27,247 bases of DNA, taken from the NCBI GenBank assembly GCA_045046885.1, contig JASFYX010000003.1, positions 1 to 27,247 on the forward strand, written 5' to 3'. Below are positions 16,849 to 24,169 of the stretch, piece by piece (within the stretch, counting starts at the first letter, position 1; each line of letters opens with the position of its first letter). A program made the translations under genes and the position numbers. The stretch is from CG1-02-35-72 sp045046885 (lineage in GTDB: Bacteria; Bacteroidota; Bacteroidia; Flavobacteriales; Flavobacteriaceae). The notes beneath the pieces are model-generated. The model was not told the origin of the DNA. It did no database searches and was given only the letters and a program-made list of their open reading frames with translations.

Positions 16849-17496
16849 ATGTCAAAAACATATAAAGTAAAAAAAGCAATTGTAAAAACGGAGTACAAAG
16901 TACTGGCAGCAATTCTTATAATATTATCCGGCGGACTTGTTTTATTACCCAAATACGAAAAAAATGAAGGTATTAAACCAGAAACTTTTTTGCTAAATGC
17001 GATGAGTACAGAACGCTATTTAAGTACTGATAAGTTAGCCGAAAGATTGATAAATCAAGATCCTACTATATTGTTAATAGATGTAAGAACGGCCAAAGAA
17101 TTTGAGCATTTTTCATTGCCAAATGCCGTAAACATCCCTTTAGCAGACTTGCTAAAACCAGATTATGACGGCTATTTAAATCAAGACACATTTGACGTTG
17201 TCTTGTTTTCTAACGATACCTATTTCGCCAATCAGGCTTGGTTAATTTGTAATAGGCTAGGGTATAAAAATCTCTATGTTCTAGATGGCGGTATAAACCA
17301 ATGGTTTAATACTATTATAAATCCTAAAATACCCGATGAAACAGCTTCTAAAAAAGCATTCGATTTGTACAACTTTAGAAAATCGACCGCTATGTATTTT
17401 GGTGTGGGAAAAAGTTCTAAAAACACTACTGTTAAAAAACGTAGAAAAATAGTTCTTACTAAAAAGAAAAAGAAAGTAGCCGAAGGCGGTTGCTAA
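16849..17496 (+). CDS. Membrane-anchored rhodanese-fold protein without active-site Cys, with KKKKKVAEGGC tail
   Basis: The 215-residue product has a basic N-terminus, one membrane helix (about residues 18-34) and a rhodanese domain (about 60-160) with LLIDVRTAKEFEHFSLPNAVNIPL and VLDGGINQW. The active-site loop, where rhodaneses have a cysteine after the fourth strand (vvxYCxxG), reads VVLFSNDTYFAN, so the catalytic cysteine is missing. The C-terminus is a basic stretch ending KKKKKVAEGGC, with Cys215 as the last residue. The next gene encodes a second protein with the same arrangement and the same last 11 residues. A sulfur-carrier role for the terminal cysteine is a hypothesis. Wolinella Sud, a rhodanese-type polysulfide carrier for Psr, is a functional analogue by context. 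Topology is unsettled: the N-terminal charges favour a periplasmic domain, the polybasic tail a cytoplasmic one. Confidence 0.85.
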   Translation: MSKTYKVKKAIVKTEYKVLAAILIILSGGLVLLPKYEKNEGIKPETFLLNAMSTERYLSTDKLAERLINQDPTILLIDVRTAKEFEHFSLPNAVNIPLADLLKPDYDGYLNQDTFDVVLFSNDTYFANQAWLICNRLGYKNLYVLDGGINQWFNTIINPKIPDETASKKAFDLYNFRKSTAMYFGVGKSSKNTTVKKRRKIVLTKKKKKVAEGGC

Positions 17497-17520
17497 TTTT
17501 ATCTTCAAAAAAATATAATT

Positions 17521-18129
17521 ATGAAAGAATTAGAAAAAACAAAACGAATTTCAATATCTGCAATCCTTTTTATTTTGGTTATAATAATTAGTGTTTTAAG
17601 TTTTCAAAAACCTAAAAATATTTTCAAAAAAGATAAGTTTATGGCGCTAAACCACATGGTGAAAAAGGACTATATTATTAATAAAGCAGATTTAAACGAC
17701 AAAGTGCTTAAAGAATCAGCTCTAATAGATATCCGCAGTCCTTATGAATTTAATAAAGGTCATTTAAAAAATGCCATTAATATATACACGCCCAATTTGT
17801 TAGAACCAAAAAATAAGAAAGTCTTAAAAGCAATTGAAAAGGACAATAAAAAAATAATCCTTTATGGTGCTGATGCCGATGAAGCCAGTGGGTCTTGGTT
17901 GCTTTTAACACAGTTAGGTTATAAAAATATAAATGTATTATGTGCACGACTTAGCTATGTAGATAACAAACTTGTTGTTACAGATTACCCTCTCGAAAAA
18001 CCGCATTTAGATTATGCTGCCTTTATGAAAAAGGCCAGTAAATCAAGTGGTATAAAACCAAAAAAGGTGCATAGAAAAGTTGTTAAACTTGTTAAAAAGA
18101 AAAAGAAAGTTGCCGAAGGCGGCTGTTAG
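17521..18129 (+). CDS. Second membrane-anchored rhodanese-fold protein without active-site Cys, same GGC tail
   Basis: The 202-residue product repeats the plan of the preceding gene: basic N-terminus, one membrane helix (about residues 10-28), and a rhodanese-like domain with ALIDIRSPYEFNKGHLKNAINI. The catalytic loop reads IILYGADADEASG, again with no cysteine. The segment that is DGGINQW in the neighbour is degraded to CARLSYV here, so the fold is more diverged. The protein ends with KKKKKVAEGGC, identical over 11 residues to its neighbour, and the 15 or so residues before that are also similar (basic, with RK-V pattern). The corresponding DNA differs at three positions, all synonymous, plus the stop codon. 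It is the last gene of the psr-type operon and is followed by a strong hairpin at 18156-18193. Confidence 0.83.
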   Translation: MKELEKTKRISISAILFILVIIISVLSFQKPKNIFKKDKFMALNHMVKKDYIINKADLNDKVLKESALIDIRSPYEFNKGHLKNAINIYTPNLLEPKNKKVLKAIEKDNKKIILYGADADEASGSWLLLTQLGYKNINVLCARLSYVDNKLVVTDYPLEKPHLDYAAFMKKASKSSGIKPKKVHRKVVKLVKKKKKVAEGGC

Positions 18130-18155
18130 TGTTTTTTTGTTTTTTAGTATTAAAA

Positions 18156-18193
18156 AAAACTGTCTATAAGACGTGTGATTTATAGGCAGTTTT
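18156..18193. terminator. Bidirectional terminator between the psr-type operon and exonuclease
   Basis: AAAACTGTCTATAA (18156-18169) pairs with TTATAGGCAGTTTT (18180-18193), a 14-bp stem with one G-T pair and a 10-base loop. The A8 run at 18152-18159 gives a T-tract for transcripts of the minus strand, and TTTT at 18190-18193 serves the plus strand. It overlaps the exonuclease stop codon (18192-18194). Confidence 0.8.
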
Positions 18194-19055
18194 AATTTTC
18201 GAGCATTTTTAAATAATCTGTTTCTGAAATGATGGGAATTCCCAAAGTTTCGGCTTTGGCACGTTTGCTGGGCCCCATATTATCTCCGGCAATAATGCAG
18301 TTGGTCTTTTTAGAAATTGAGCTGCTTACTTTACCGCCGTTATCTTCTATAGATTTTTTTATTTCGGGGCGCGAAAACTGGCTAAAGACTCCCGAAACGA
18401 CAAACTTAAGCCCAACTAAATTATTTGGTTTTGTTAGTTTTTTTATAAAATACTCATCAACATTCTGAAAATTTTGGGCTTCTTCATTGTTTGTCGATAT
18501 TCTATAAACATTTTTTCTAGTGCTTCTTGGATAGCATCCAATTTTTTTCAAATTAGTTAAATCATCTACTCTTCTTAAAAAAATTAAAAATATATGTCCA
18601 CATACCAACGCATCTTCTAAAGCATCGTGATGATTATTTTGAGTCACATTAAAGAACTTAGCAACAGTGCTTAATTTATTATTTTCAAGATTTAAATAAG
18701 CTCTAGATAATTTTAATGTACACATACTTTCAAATTTAGGAATTTCAATACCAAATTTTTCTAAAGAAAATTTTAAAATTGAAATATCTGTGCTTGATTG
18801 ATGACAAACTATAGTTTTGTTCACAAAATAGTGTTTTATTTCTCCCCAAATTTCATTAAAATTTCTTTGATTTTCAACGTGTTCCCTCTTAATACCATGA
18901 ATTCTAACTGCAATTGGATTAAACTCATCAATCATTGGGTTTATTAGTGAATAATATTGACTAACAATTTTCCCGCTTTCAAATTCAACAATACCAATAG
19001 AACACGGGTTCTTACCACTAGCTGTTTCAAAGTCAAGAGCTACGAAGTTTTTCAT
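18192..19055 (-). CDS. DnaQ-like 3'-5' exonuclease with C-terminal BRCT domain
   Basis: The 287-residue protein starts with an exonuclease domain of the DEDDh type: FVALDFET (motif I, D-x-E), a VCHQSSTDISIL region (motif II), and NHHDALEDA (motif III, H...D). A linker of about 45 residues leads to a BRCT domain (about 212-287) that reads like a LigA C-terminus, with EDNGGKVSSSISKKT and AGDNMGPSK. About 46 of 76 positions match the BRCT of the LigA next door. DNA for the exonuclease and linker is very AT-rich, while the BRCT part (below about 18420) returns to the normal composition of the region. The start overlaps the ligA stop by 4 bp, so the two are co-translated. A role in DNA repair or processing with the ligase is inferred. 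The BRCT may have come from the original ligA 3' end. Confidence 0.87.
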   Translation of the reverse strand: MKNFVALDFETASGKNPCSIGIVEFESGKIVSQYYSLINPMIDEFNPIAVRIHGIKREHVENQRNFNEIWGEIKHYFVNKTIVCHQSSTDISILKFSLEKFGIEIPKFESMCTLKLSRAYLNLENNKLSTVAKFFNVTQNNHHDALEDALVCGHIFLIFLRRVDDLTNLKKIGCYPRSTRKNVYRISTNNEEAQNFQNVDEYFIKKLTKPNNLVGLKFVVSGVFSQFSRPEIKKSIEDNGGKVSSSISKKTNCIIAGDNMGPSKRAKAETLGIPIISETDYLKMLEN

Positions 19056-20160
19056 CTCAATAATTTATTTAAAAAATCAGCTTCTGTAATTATTTCAATA
19101 CCTAACTTTTCTGCTTTTACCTTCTTAGATGGCCCCATATTTTCTCCAGCAATTAGGTAAGAGGTTTTTTTTGAAAGAGATGTAGAATTTTTACCTCCAT
19201 TTTCTTCAATATATTTTTTTAAAAGAGTTCTTTCAATTGAAAATTTACCCGAAACAACAAAAGTTAATCCTTTTAGTTTATCGGTTTCATTCTCTCGTTT
19301 AACCATCTCAAATTGTAGTCCACTTTTTATCAATCTATCTATTATCCTTCTGTTTGTGTCCATCGCAAAAAAATCTACAACACTCTTAGCTATCACTACC
19401 CCAATCTCCTCAACATTAACCAATTCTTCAAAACTAGCTCGCATCAAATTATCTATATTCTTATAATGTCTAGCTAATTTTTTCGCCACAGTTTCGCCTA
19501 CAAACCTAATTCCTAAGGCAAATAAAACCTTTTCAAATGGTTGATTTTTAGAATTATTTATTCCTTTGATAATATTCTTAGCTCCCTGTTCTCTTATTCC
19601 AATAATTTTTCTGTTAGATATCTTAAGAACTATAGATTCAAAATTTTTATATTCATCAATTAAATTATTAAAATTTCTTAATTCATCAATAAACCTAATG
19701 CCTTTTGAATAATTTAAAAGCCTTTCAAACTTATCATTAAAGAATCCTGTACTTAAATCTTCATTATAAAATTTTAAAAACAGAAACTCTTCTAAAGAAA
19801 TAAAATTATCTAAAATTGGATATCTATAGTATTGAGAATTTTTATATAACAAGAACCTTTCCTTAAATTTCAACTTAAACTTTTCAAAAACTATATTATC
19901 TTTTTCTTCAGAAAAAGTAATATTAACATCTAAAATATCATCAATTTTTTTTATAAAATCAGAAATTTTTTCAGATAATTTTTTAGAAATATTTCCATAG
20001 CCTAAAGCAAAAATAGCATTAACTAACTGAACTTGTAAAGAATTAAGTTTCTTAACCCCCGCAAATTCACCCTCATATGCTTTTTCCTTATTTATAATCT
20101 CATCTTCCTTCAAAAAATACAAATCAGAATAATCTTTTAAAAAACCTTTATCAAATAACA
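18421..20160. other. AT-rich segment spanning ligA 3' part and exonuclease body
   Basis: Counting G+C by hand in sampled 60-base lines gives about 17-37% (mean near 26%) from about 18421 to 20160. It is about 43% in 20161-20520 and about 43% in 18241-18420. The left edge falls at the start of the exonuclease BRCT domain, and the right edge at about residue 456 of LigA, just inside the helix-hairpin-helix region (after GLGAETVEL). Both edges fall inside coding sequence that has counterparts elsewhere in LigA, which suggests homologous replacement rather than insertion of a mobile element. No terminal repeats or recombinase are seen. Confidence 0.65.
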
Positions 20161-21529
20161 ACTCAACCGTCTCTGCGCCTAAACCATCAATATTCATGGC
20201 TTTACGGCTTATAAAATGCTGGATACGCCCGGTTATTTGGGTGGGGCAACCATATTCATTAGGGCAATAATGTTTGGCATCACCTTCGGTTCTAACCAAA
20301 GCGGTATTGCAATCGGGACAATGCGTAATATATTTAGTCGGTTTAGAATTTTGAGGACGCTTGTCTAAATCAACTCCTACAATTTTAGGAATAATCTCGC
20401 CGCCTTTTTCTACAAAAACGGTGTCGCCTATACGGATATCTAATTTGGCTATCTGATCGGCATTGTGCAGTGAAGCCCGTTTAACTACAGTTCCGGCTAA
20501 TTGTACAGGCTCTAAATTGGCTACCGGCGTAATGGCACCAGTACGCCCTACTTGATAGGTAATTGCTTTTAAAACAGTACTTACTTGTTCGGCTTTAAAC
20601 TTATAAGCAATGGCCCATCGGGGTGCTTTGGCTGTATAACCCAATTCTTCTTGTTGCTGTAAATCATTCACCTTTATAACCACACCATCGGTTTCATAAG
20701 GTAAATTATGGCGTTTGGTATCCCACGCTTCTATAAAATTAAAAACGGCGTCAATAGTTTTACAAACACTAATGGTATCGGGCACCTTAAAACCGACTTT
20801 TTTAGCTTCTTCAAGCGCTTGGTAATGGGTGCTAAAAGGCAGTTTATTACCCACCACCTGATAGAGCAAACAGTCAAGTGGTCGCTTGGCAACCTCGGCA
20901 CTGTCTTGTAATTTTAAACTGCCACTGGCGGTGTTTCGCGGATTGCGATAAGGGTCTTCGCCCTCCTCTACCCGCTCTTTATTCATTTTCTTAAAACCTT
21001 CAAGCGGTAGGATTATTTCACCTCTTATCTCAAAATTGTCTATAAAACCTTCTTTTAAAACAAGCGGAATAGATTTTATGGTACGTACGTTGGCTGTTAC
21101 ATCATCGCCTTGAAAACCATCACCCCGTGTTTCGGCACGTAACAACCTGCCTTTTTCGTAAACTAAATTAATGGAAGCGCCGTCGTATTTGAGCTCGCAA
21201 GTGTAAGTGATTTCGCCCTCAATAATTTTAGAAATACGTATTTCCCAGTCTTTTAAATCTTCTAAAGAATAAGAGTTGGCTAAAGAGTACATTCTGTAAT
21301 TATGAGTAACGGTGTCGAATGACTTTATAACACTCCCCCCAACACGTTGTGTAGGCGAATTGGCATCAAAAAACTGCGGGTATTTATATTCTAAATCTTG
21401 TAATTCTGCTAGTTTTTTATCGAACTCAAAGTCAGAAATAGTAGCATTGTCCAACACATAATAATTGTAATTGTGCTGTCTCAATTCCTCTCGGAGATCT
21501 AGAATTTTTTGCTTAATTTTTTCTGACAT
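19052..21529 (-). CDS. ligA: NAD+-dependent DNA ligase with a large extra segment
   Basis: LigA seals nicks in DNA using NAD+. The domain order is: domain Ia and adenylation domain with catalytic K114 in CELKYDGAS, YETDGVVIKV, OB fold, a four-cysteine zinc finger (CPDC...CPNEYGC), helix-hairpin-helix region, and BRCT at the C-terminus. The protein is 825 residues, against about 665-700 for the family. The excess is an insert of roughly 160 residues (about 478-641) between FLKEDEII and IREQGAKNII. Part of the insert (VNAIFALGYGNISKKLSEKI) resembles the later LFALGIRFVGETVAKKL HhH segment. Composition changes sharply at about residue 456. All catalytic residues are intact. The stop overlaps the exonuclease start by 4 bp. 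A TAAATTTG -7-like element on the minus strand (21646-21653) may serve this gene. Confidence 0.92.
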   Translation of the reverse strand: MSEKIKQKILDLREELRQHNYNYYVLDNATISDFEFDKKLAELQDLEYKYPQFFDANSPTQRVGGSVIKSFDTVTHNYRMYSLANSYSLEDLKDWEIRISKIIEGEITYTCELKYDGASINLVYEKGRLLRAETRGDGFQGDDVTANVRTIKSIPLVLKEGFIDNFEIRGEIILPLEGFKKMNKERVEEGEDPYRNPRNTASGSLKLQDSAEVAKRPLDCLLYQVVGNKLPFSTHYQALEEAKKVGFKVPDTISVCKTIDAVFNFIEAWDTKRHNLPYETDGVVIKVNDLQQQEELGYTAKAPRWAIAYKFKAEQVSTVLKAITYQVGRTGAITPVANLEPVQLAGTVVKRASLHNADQIAKLDIRIGDTVFVEKGGEIIPKIVGVDLDKRPQNSKPTKYITHCPDCNTALVRTEGDAKHYCPNEYGCPTQITGRIQHFISRKAMNIDGLGAETVELLFDKGFLKDYSDLYFLKEDEIINKEKAYEGEFAGVKKLNSLQVQLVNAIFALGYGNISKKLSEKISDFIKKIDDILDVNITFSEEKDNIVFEKFKLKFKERFLLYKNSQYYRYPILDNFISLEEFLFLKFYNEDLSTGFFNDKFERLLNYSKGIRFIDELRNFNNLIDEYKNFESIVLKISNRKIIGIREQGAKNIIKGINNSKNQPFEKVLFALGIRFVGETVAKKLARHYKNIDNLMRASFEELVNVEEIGVVIAKSVVDFFAMDTNRRIIDRLIKSGLQFEMVKRENETDKLKGLTFVVSGKFSIERTLLKKYIEENGGKNSTSLSKKTSYLIAGENMGPSKKVKAEKLGIEIITEADFLNKLLR

Positions 21530-21865
21530 TTTCTACAATTTGTTTCGTTAAAAATAAGCATTAATCTTATAAAATTAGCCCAAATAAGTAGGCTTTTTTA
21601 ATAAACACAGACCACTTTACAGTAACTATTATTACTTATAAGAAGCAAATTTAGCCTTTCTGAAATGCTATGTTTCTAAAAAAGACTAAAAAAACATTTA
21701 TATATTTGATATATAAGTTTTTAACTTTTTAAGGGCGTGTAACTTTTACTACTTAAAAACTGATTAATATCAGATTTTAAAAAGCAAATCTGCCCTAATT
21801 TTAGGGTATCAAAATCAAGAAAAGCTCAAAAAAGAGCTAAAAAACATCATAAAAAAGTATAAAAA
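21530..21865. promoter_or_regulatory. Divergent regulatory region between ligA and the SQR operon
   Basis: For the rightward operon: CTGAT-TAAT-ATCAG (21760-21773), which contains TGAT-N4-ATCA (21761-21772), is followed 23 bp later by TAATTTTA (21796-21803). This repeats the arrangement before the psr-type operon. CCCTAA-TT-TTAGGG (21793-21806) is a second dyad that overlaps this -7 element. Another TAnnTTTG match, TATATTTG, lies at 21701-21708. For ligA, the minus-strand TAAATTTG (complement of 21646-21653) is a candidate -7 element. A 5-bp hairpin (21823-21838) lies in the putative leader. No gene is seen in the region. Confidence 0.6.
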
Positions 21866-23098
21866 ATGAAAAAAATAGTGATTTTAGGAGCCGGAACTGC
21901 CGGCACAATGATGGTCAATAAACTTCACAAGGAATTAGACCATGAAGAGTGGCAATTAACCATAGTAGATCAGTACAAAACACATTACTACCAACCCGGA
22001 TTCTTATTCATTCCTTTCGGAATTTATGGCAAACAAGATGTCATTAAACCCAAATATGATTTCTTTCCTCCAGGTGTAAACGTAATCTTTGAACCTATTG
22101 ATAAAATTGTTGGCGATGAGAATAAAGTTTTACTAGAAAACGGTCAGGTTTTAAATTATGATTTTTTAATCGTTGCTACAGGAACTCAAACACGTCCTTC
22201 TGAAACTGAAGGATTAAAAGATAAATTATGGTATAAAGACATTTTCGATTTTTACACCATCGAAGGCGCCTTGGCACTTCACAAAAAATTTAAAGATTTT
22301 GAAGGTGGCGATCTTGTTATGTGTATCCCTGAATTACCTTATAAATGTCCGGTAGCACCGCTTGAATTCGTCTTTTTAGCCGATGCCTATTTTACTAAAA
22401 AAGGCATTAGAGATAAAGTGAACATTAAATTTGTAACCCTTATGTCGGGTGTATTTACAAAACCTGTAGCTACTAAAGTACTTGGTGGAATTATGGAAGA
22501 AAAAAATATTGAAGTTATCCCCGATTTCTATTTAAGTCATGTAGACAATGAAAACAAAAAAATTGTCTCTTATGACGATATTGAAATACCATTTGATGTT
22601 TTAACTATTGTTCCTGTAAATATGGGTTCAGATATGATAGAACGCAGTGGTATTGGCGATGATATGAATTATGTAAAAACCAATAAATTCACTTTACAAT
22701 CAGATCAATTCGAAAATATTTTTATCATAGGCGATGCCGCTAACTTACCTACCTCAAAAGCAGGATCAGTAGCGCATTTTGCAGCAGAAATTCTAATGGA
22801 AAATCTTTTATCGGCTATTGAAGGACGTCCTTTAACAGCAAAATTTGATGGACACGCCAACTGTTATATAGAAACTGGTTATGGCAAAGGAGCTTTGATT
22901 GATTTTAATTATACTACAGAGCCCCTACCTGGCACCTTCCCTTTACCTGGAATTGGCCCATTTGGCTTGTTAAAAAATACCAAAATGAACCACTATGGTA
23001 AAGTATTATTCAGATGGATTTACTGGCATATTTTATTAAAAGGAAAAGAATTACCTATAGAGGCAGATATGACTATGGCGGGTAAAAAACGTATCTAA
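21866..23098 (+). CDS. Sulfide:quinone oxidoreductase-like FAD protein
   Basis: The 410-residue flavoprotein starts with the FAD dinucleotide fold (ILGAGTAG, residues 6-13), has the second NAD/FAD-fold motif LIVATGTQTRP near 101-111, and IIGDAAN at 287-293. It has exactly three cysteines: C153, C161 in PYKCPVAPLE, and C333 in HANCYIETG. C161 and C333 match the redox pair that binds the sulfur chain in SQR enzymes. The third cysteine of type I enzymes is absent. No signal peptide is present, as usual for SQR, which binds the inner face of the membrane by its C-terminal helices. It should oxidise sulfide to persulfide or polysulfide with quinone as acceptor. It opens an operon with DUF1641, TusE/DsrC and DsrE2 genes (20-, 14- and 38-bp gaps). 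Confidence 0.85.
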   Translation: MKKIVILGAGTAGTMMVNKLHKELDHEEWQLTIVDQYKTHYYQPGFLFIPFGIYGKQDVIKPKYDFFPPGVNVIFEPIDKIVGDENKVLLENGQVLNYDFLIVATGTQTRPSETEGLKDKLWYKDIFDFYTIEGALALHKKFKDFEGGDLVMCIPELPYKCPVAPLEFVFLADAYFTKKGIRDKVNIKFVTLMSGVFTKPVATKVLGGIMEEKNIEVIPDFYLSHVDNENKKIVSYDDIEIPFDVLTIVPVNMGSDMIERSGIGDDMNYVKTNKFTLQSDQFENIFIIGDAANLPTSKAGSVAHFAAEILMENLLSAIEGRPLTAKFDGHANCYIETGYGKGALIDFNYTTEPLPGTFPLPGIGPFGLLKNTKMNHYGKVLFRWIYWHILLKGKELPIEADMTMAGKKRI

Positions 23099-23117
23099 TT
23101 TTAAAGACATATTTAAA

Positions 23118-23807
23118 ATGGAAGAAAAAAATATACAAACTCAAATTGACGCTCTCGACAAGAAGCTAGATTTAATACTTGGCTATGTAAATCAGCAAAG
23201 ATTAAATTCTACAGTTGTTGAAGATTTGGTGAGCGATTTGAGTATCATAGGAAAAGATGTTTACGACTCTACCGTAGTAGAGCTAGACAAAAGACAAGTA
23301 GATTTAAATCCGGCTGAATTGACCGATGTGGCTATTTCTTTTTTGAGAAATATTGGTAACATCAAAAAGGTAATGGATTTATTAGAAATGGGTATGGACT
23401 TAAGTAAAGAAGTCGGTCCAATAGCTAACGAAGTTATTATTGATTTCACTAAACAATTAGGTGTTTTCGAAGAAAAAGGTTATTTCAAATTCTTTAAAGA
23501 ATTCGGTCCAATAATGGACAATATTGTAGCTGGTTTCACGCCTGAAGATTTAAGAGATTTGGCAAACAGTATTGTTTCTATCTTAACAATAATTAAAGAA
23601 ATGACGCAACCAGAAGTATTAGGCACTATGCAAAACGCCATAAAAGCCTTTAACAGTATGGAAACAGAGAGTGTTCCTTCTTATTCAGTATGGCGCGTCA
23701 TGAGAGAAATGAATAGCCCCGAAATGAAAAAAGCATTGGGTTATGGCGTAACCTTTATGAAAAATGTATCTAAAGATATAAAAATTAAAAAAGAACAAAT
23801 AAATTAA
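23118..23807 (+). CDS. DUF1641 family protein
   Basis: The 229-residue protein is helical and acidic, without cysteines in key positions that I can assign, signal peptide or membrane segment. It matches the DUF1641 pattern in having repeated short helices, GNIKKVMDLLEMGMDLSKEVGPIANEVI in the middle, and VWRVMREMNSPEMKKALGYGVTFMKNV at the C-terminus. DUF1641 genes are commonly found beside SQR-like oxidoreductases and sulfur-transfer genes. Function is not established, and a scaffold or regulatory subunit for the flavoprotein is a guess from context. It lies 19 bp after the SQR-like gene and 13 bp before the TusE/DsrC gene. Confidence 0.82.
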   Translation: MEEKNIQTQIDALDKKLDLILGYVNQQRLNSTVVEDLVSDLSIIGKDVYDSTVVELDKRQVDLNPAELTDVAISFLRNIGNIKKVMDLLEMGMDLSKEVGPIANEVIIDFTKQLGVFEEKGYFKFFKEFGPIMDNIVAGFTPEDLRDLANSIVSILTIIKEMTQPEVLGTMQNAIKAFNSMETESVPSYSVWRVMREMNSPEMKKALGYGVTFMKNVSKDIKIKKEQIN

Positions 23808-23820
23808 AACAAAAACAATT

Positions 23821-24132
23821 ATGGCAACACAAACATTAGCAAACGTAGAAGTAAACGTAACAGAAGATGGTTATCTAGAAGACATGAATCAATGGAACGA
23901 AGATATTGCAAGAGAAATTGCAAAAGAAATTGGTATAGAATTAACCGATAAACACTTTGAAGTAATAAACTACTTACGCGAAAAAACACAAGCAGGAGAA
24001 GCTTTAACTATTAGAAAAGTGGGTAAATCGGGTATAGTAGATATTAAAACCTTGTACAAATTATTTCCAAAAGGGCCACTTAAATTTTCATCAAAAATAG
24101 CGGGCATACCAAAACCCACAAGTTGTGTTTAA
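23821..24132 (+). CDS. TusE/DsrC-family sulfur carrier with a single C-terminal cysteine
   Basis: The 103-residue protein has the TusE/DsrC core (DMNQWNEDIAREIAKEIGIELTDKHFEVINYLRE, then LFPKGPLKF) and the flexible C-terminal arm ending PKPTSCV. The penultimate cysteine (C102, CysA) is present and is the only cysteine. The CysB position, 11 residues earlier, is serine. True DsrC of sulfite reduction needs both, so this is the TusE-like, single-cysteine type, which accepts persulfide sulfur from DsrE-like or TusD-like partners. It lies between DUF1641 and DsrE2 genes. No dsrAB genes are in the window. It likely carries sulfur made by the SQR-like enzyme to a cytoplasmic user. Confidence 0.9.
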   Translation: MATQTLANVEVNVTEDGYLEDMNQWNEDIAREIAKEIGIELTDKHFEVINYLREKTQAGEALTIRKVGKSGIVDIKTLYKLFPKGPLKFSSKIAGIPKPTSCV

Positions 24133-24169
24133 ATAAAGAATATTAATTAATAAACTAAAATCTTGAAGT

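Noticed and set aside
18421..20160. Mobile element or prophage inserted in ligA
   Set aside because: No recombinase, terminal repeats or target duplication; both edges lie in LigA-like coding sequence, so homologous replacement fits better.
21570..21577. Minus-strand TAATTTTA as a third member of the shared sulfur promoter set, upstream of ligA
   Set aside because: There is no TGAT-N4-ATCA dyad at the matching distance, so it is probably a chance AT-rich match.
21739..21749. GTAA-CTT-TTAC as a partner of the GTAAC dyad at 11817
   Set aside because: Shorter arms and a different spacer; too weak to group with it.
23821..24132. DsrC of dissimilatory sulfite reduction
   Set aside because: The second C-terminal cysteine (CysB) is serine, and no dsrAB genes are present, so a TusE-like carrier is the better reading.
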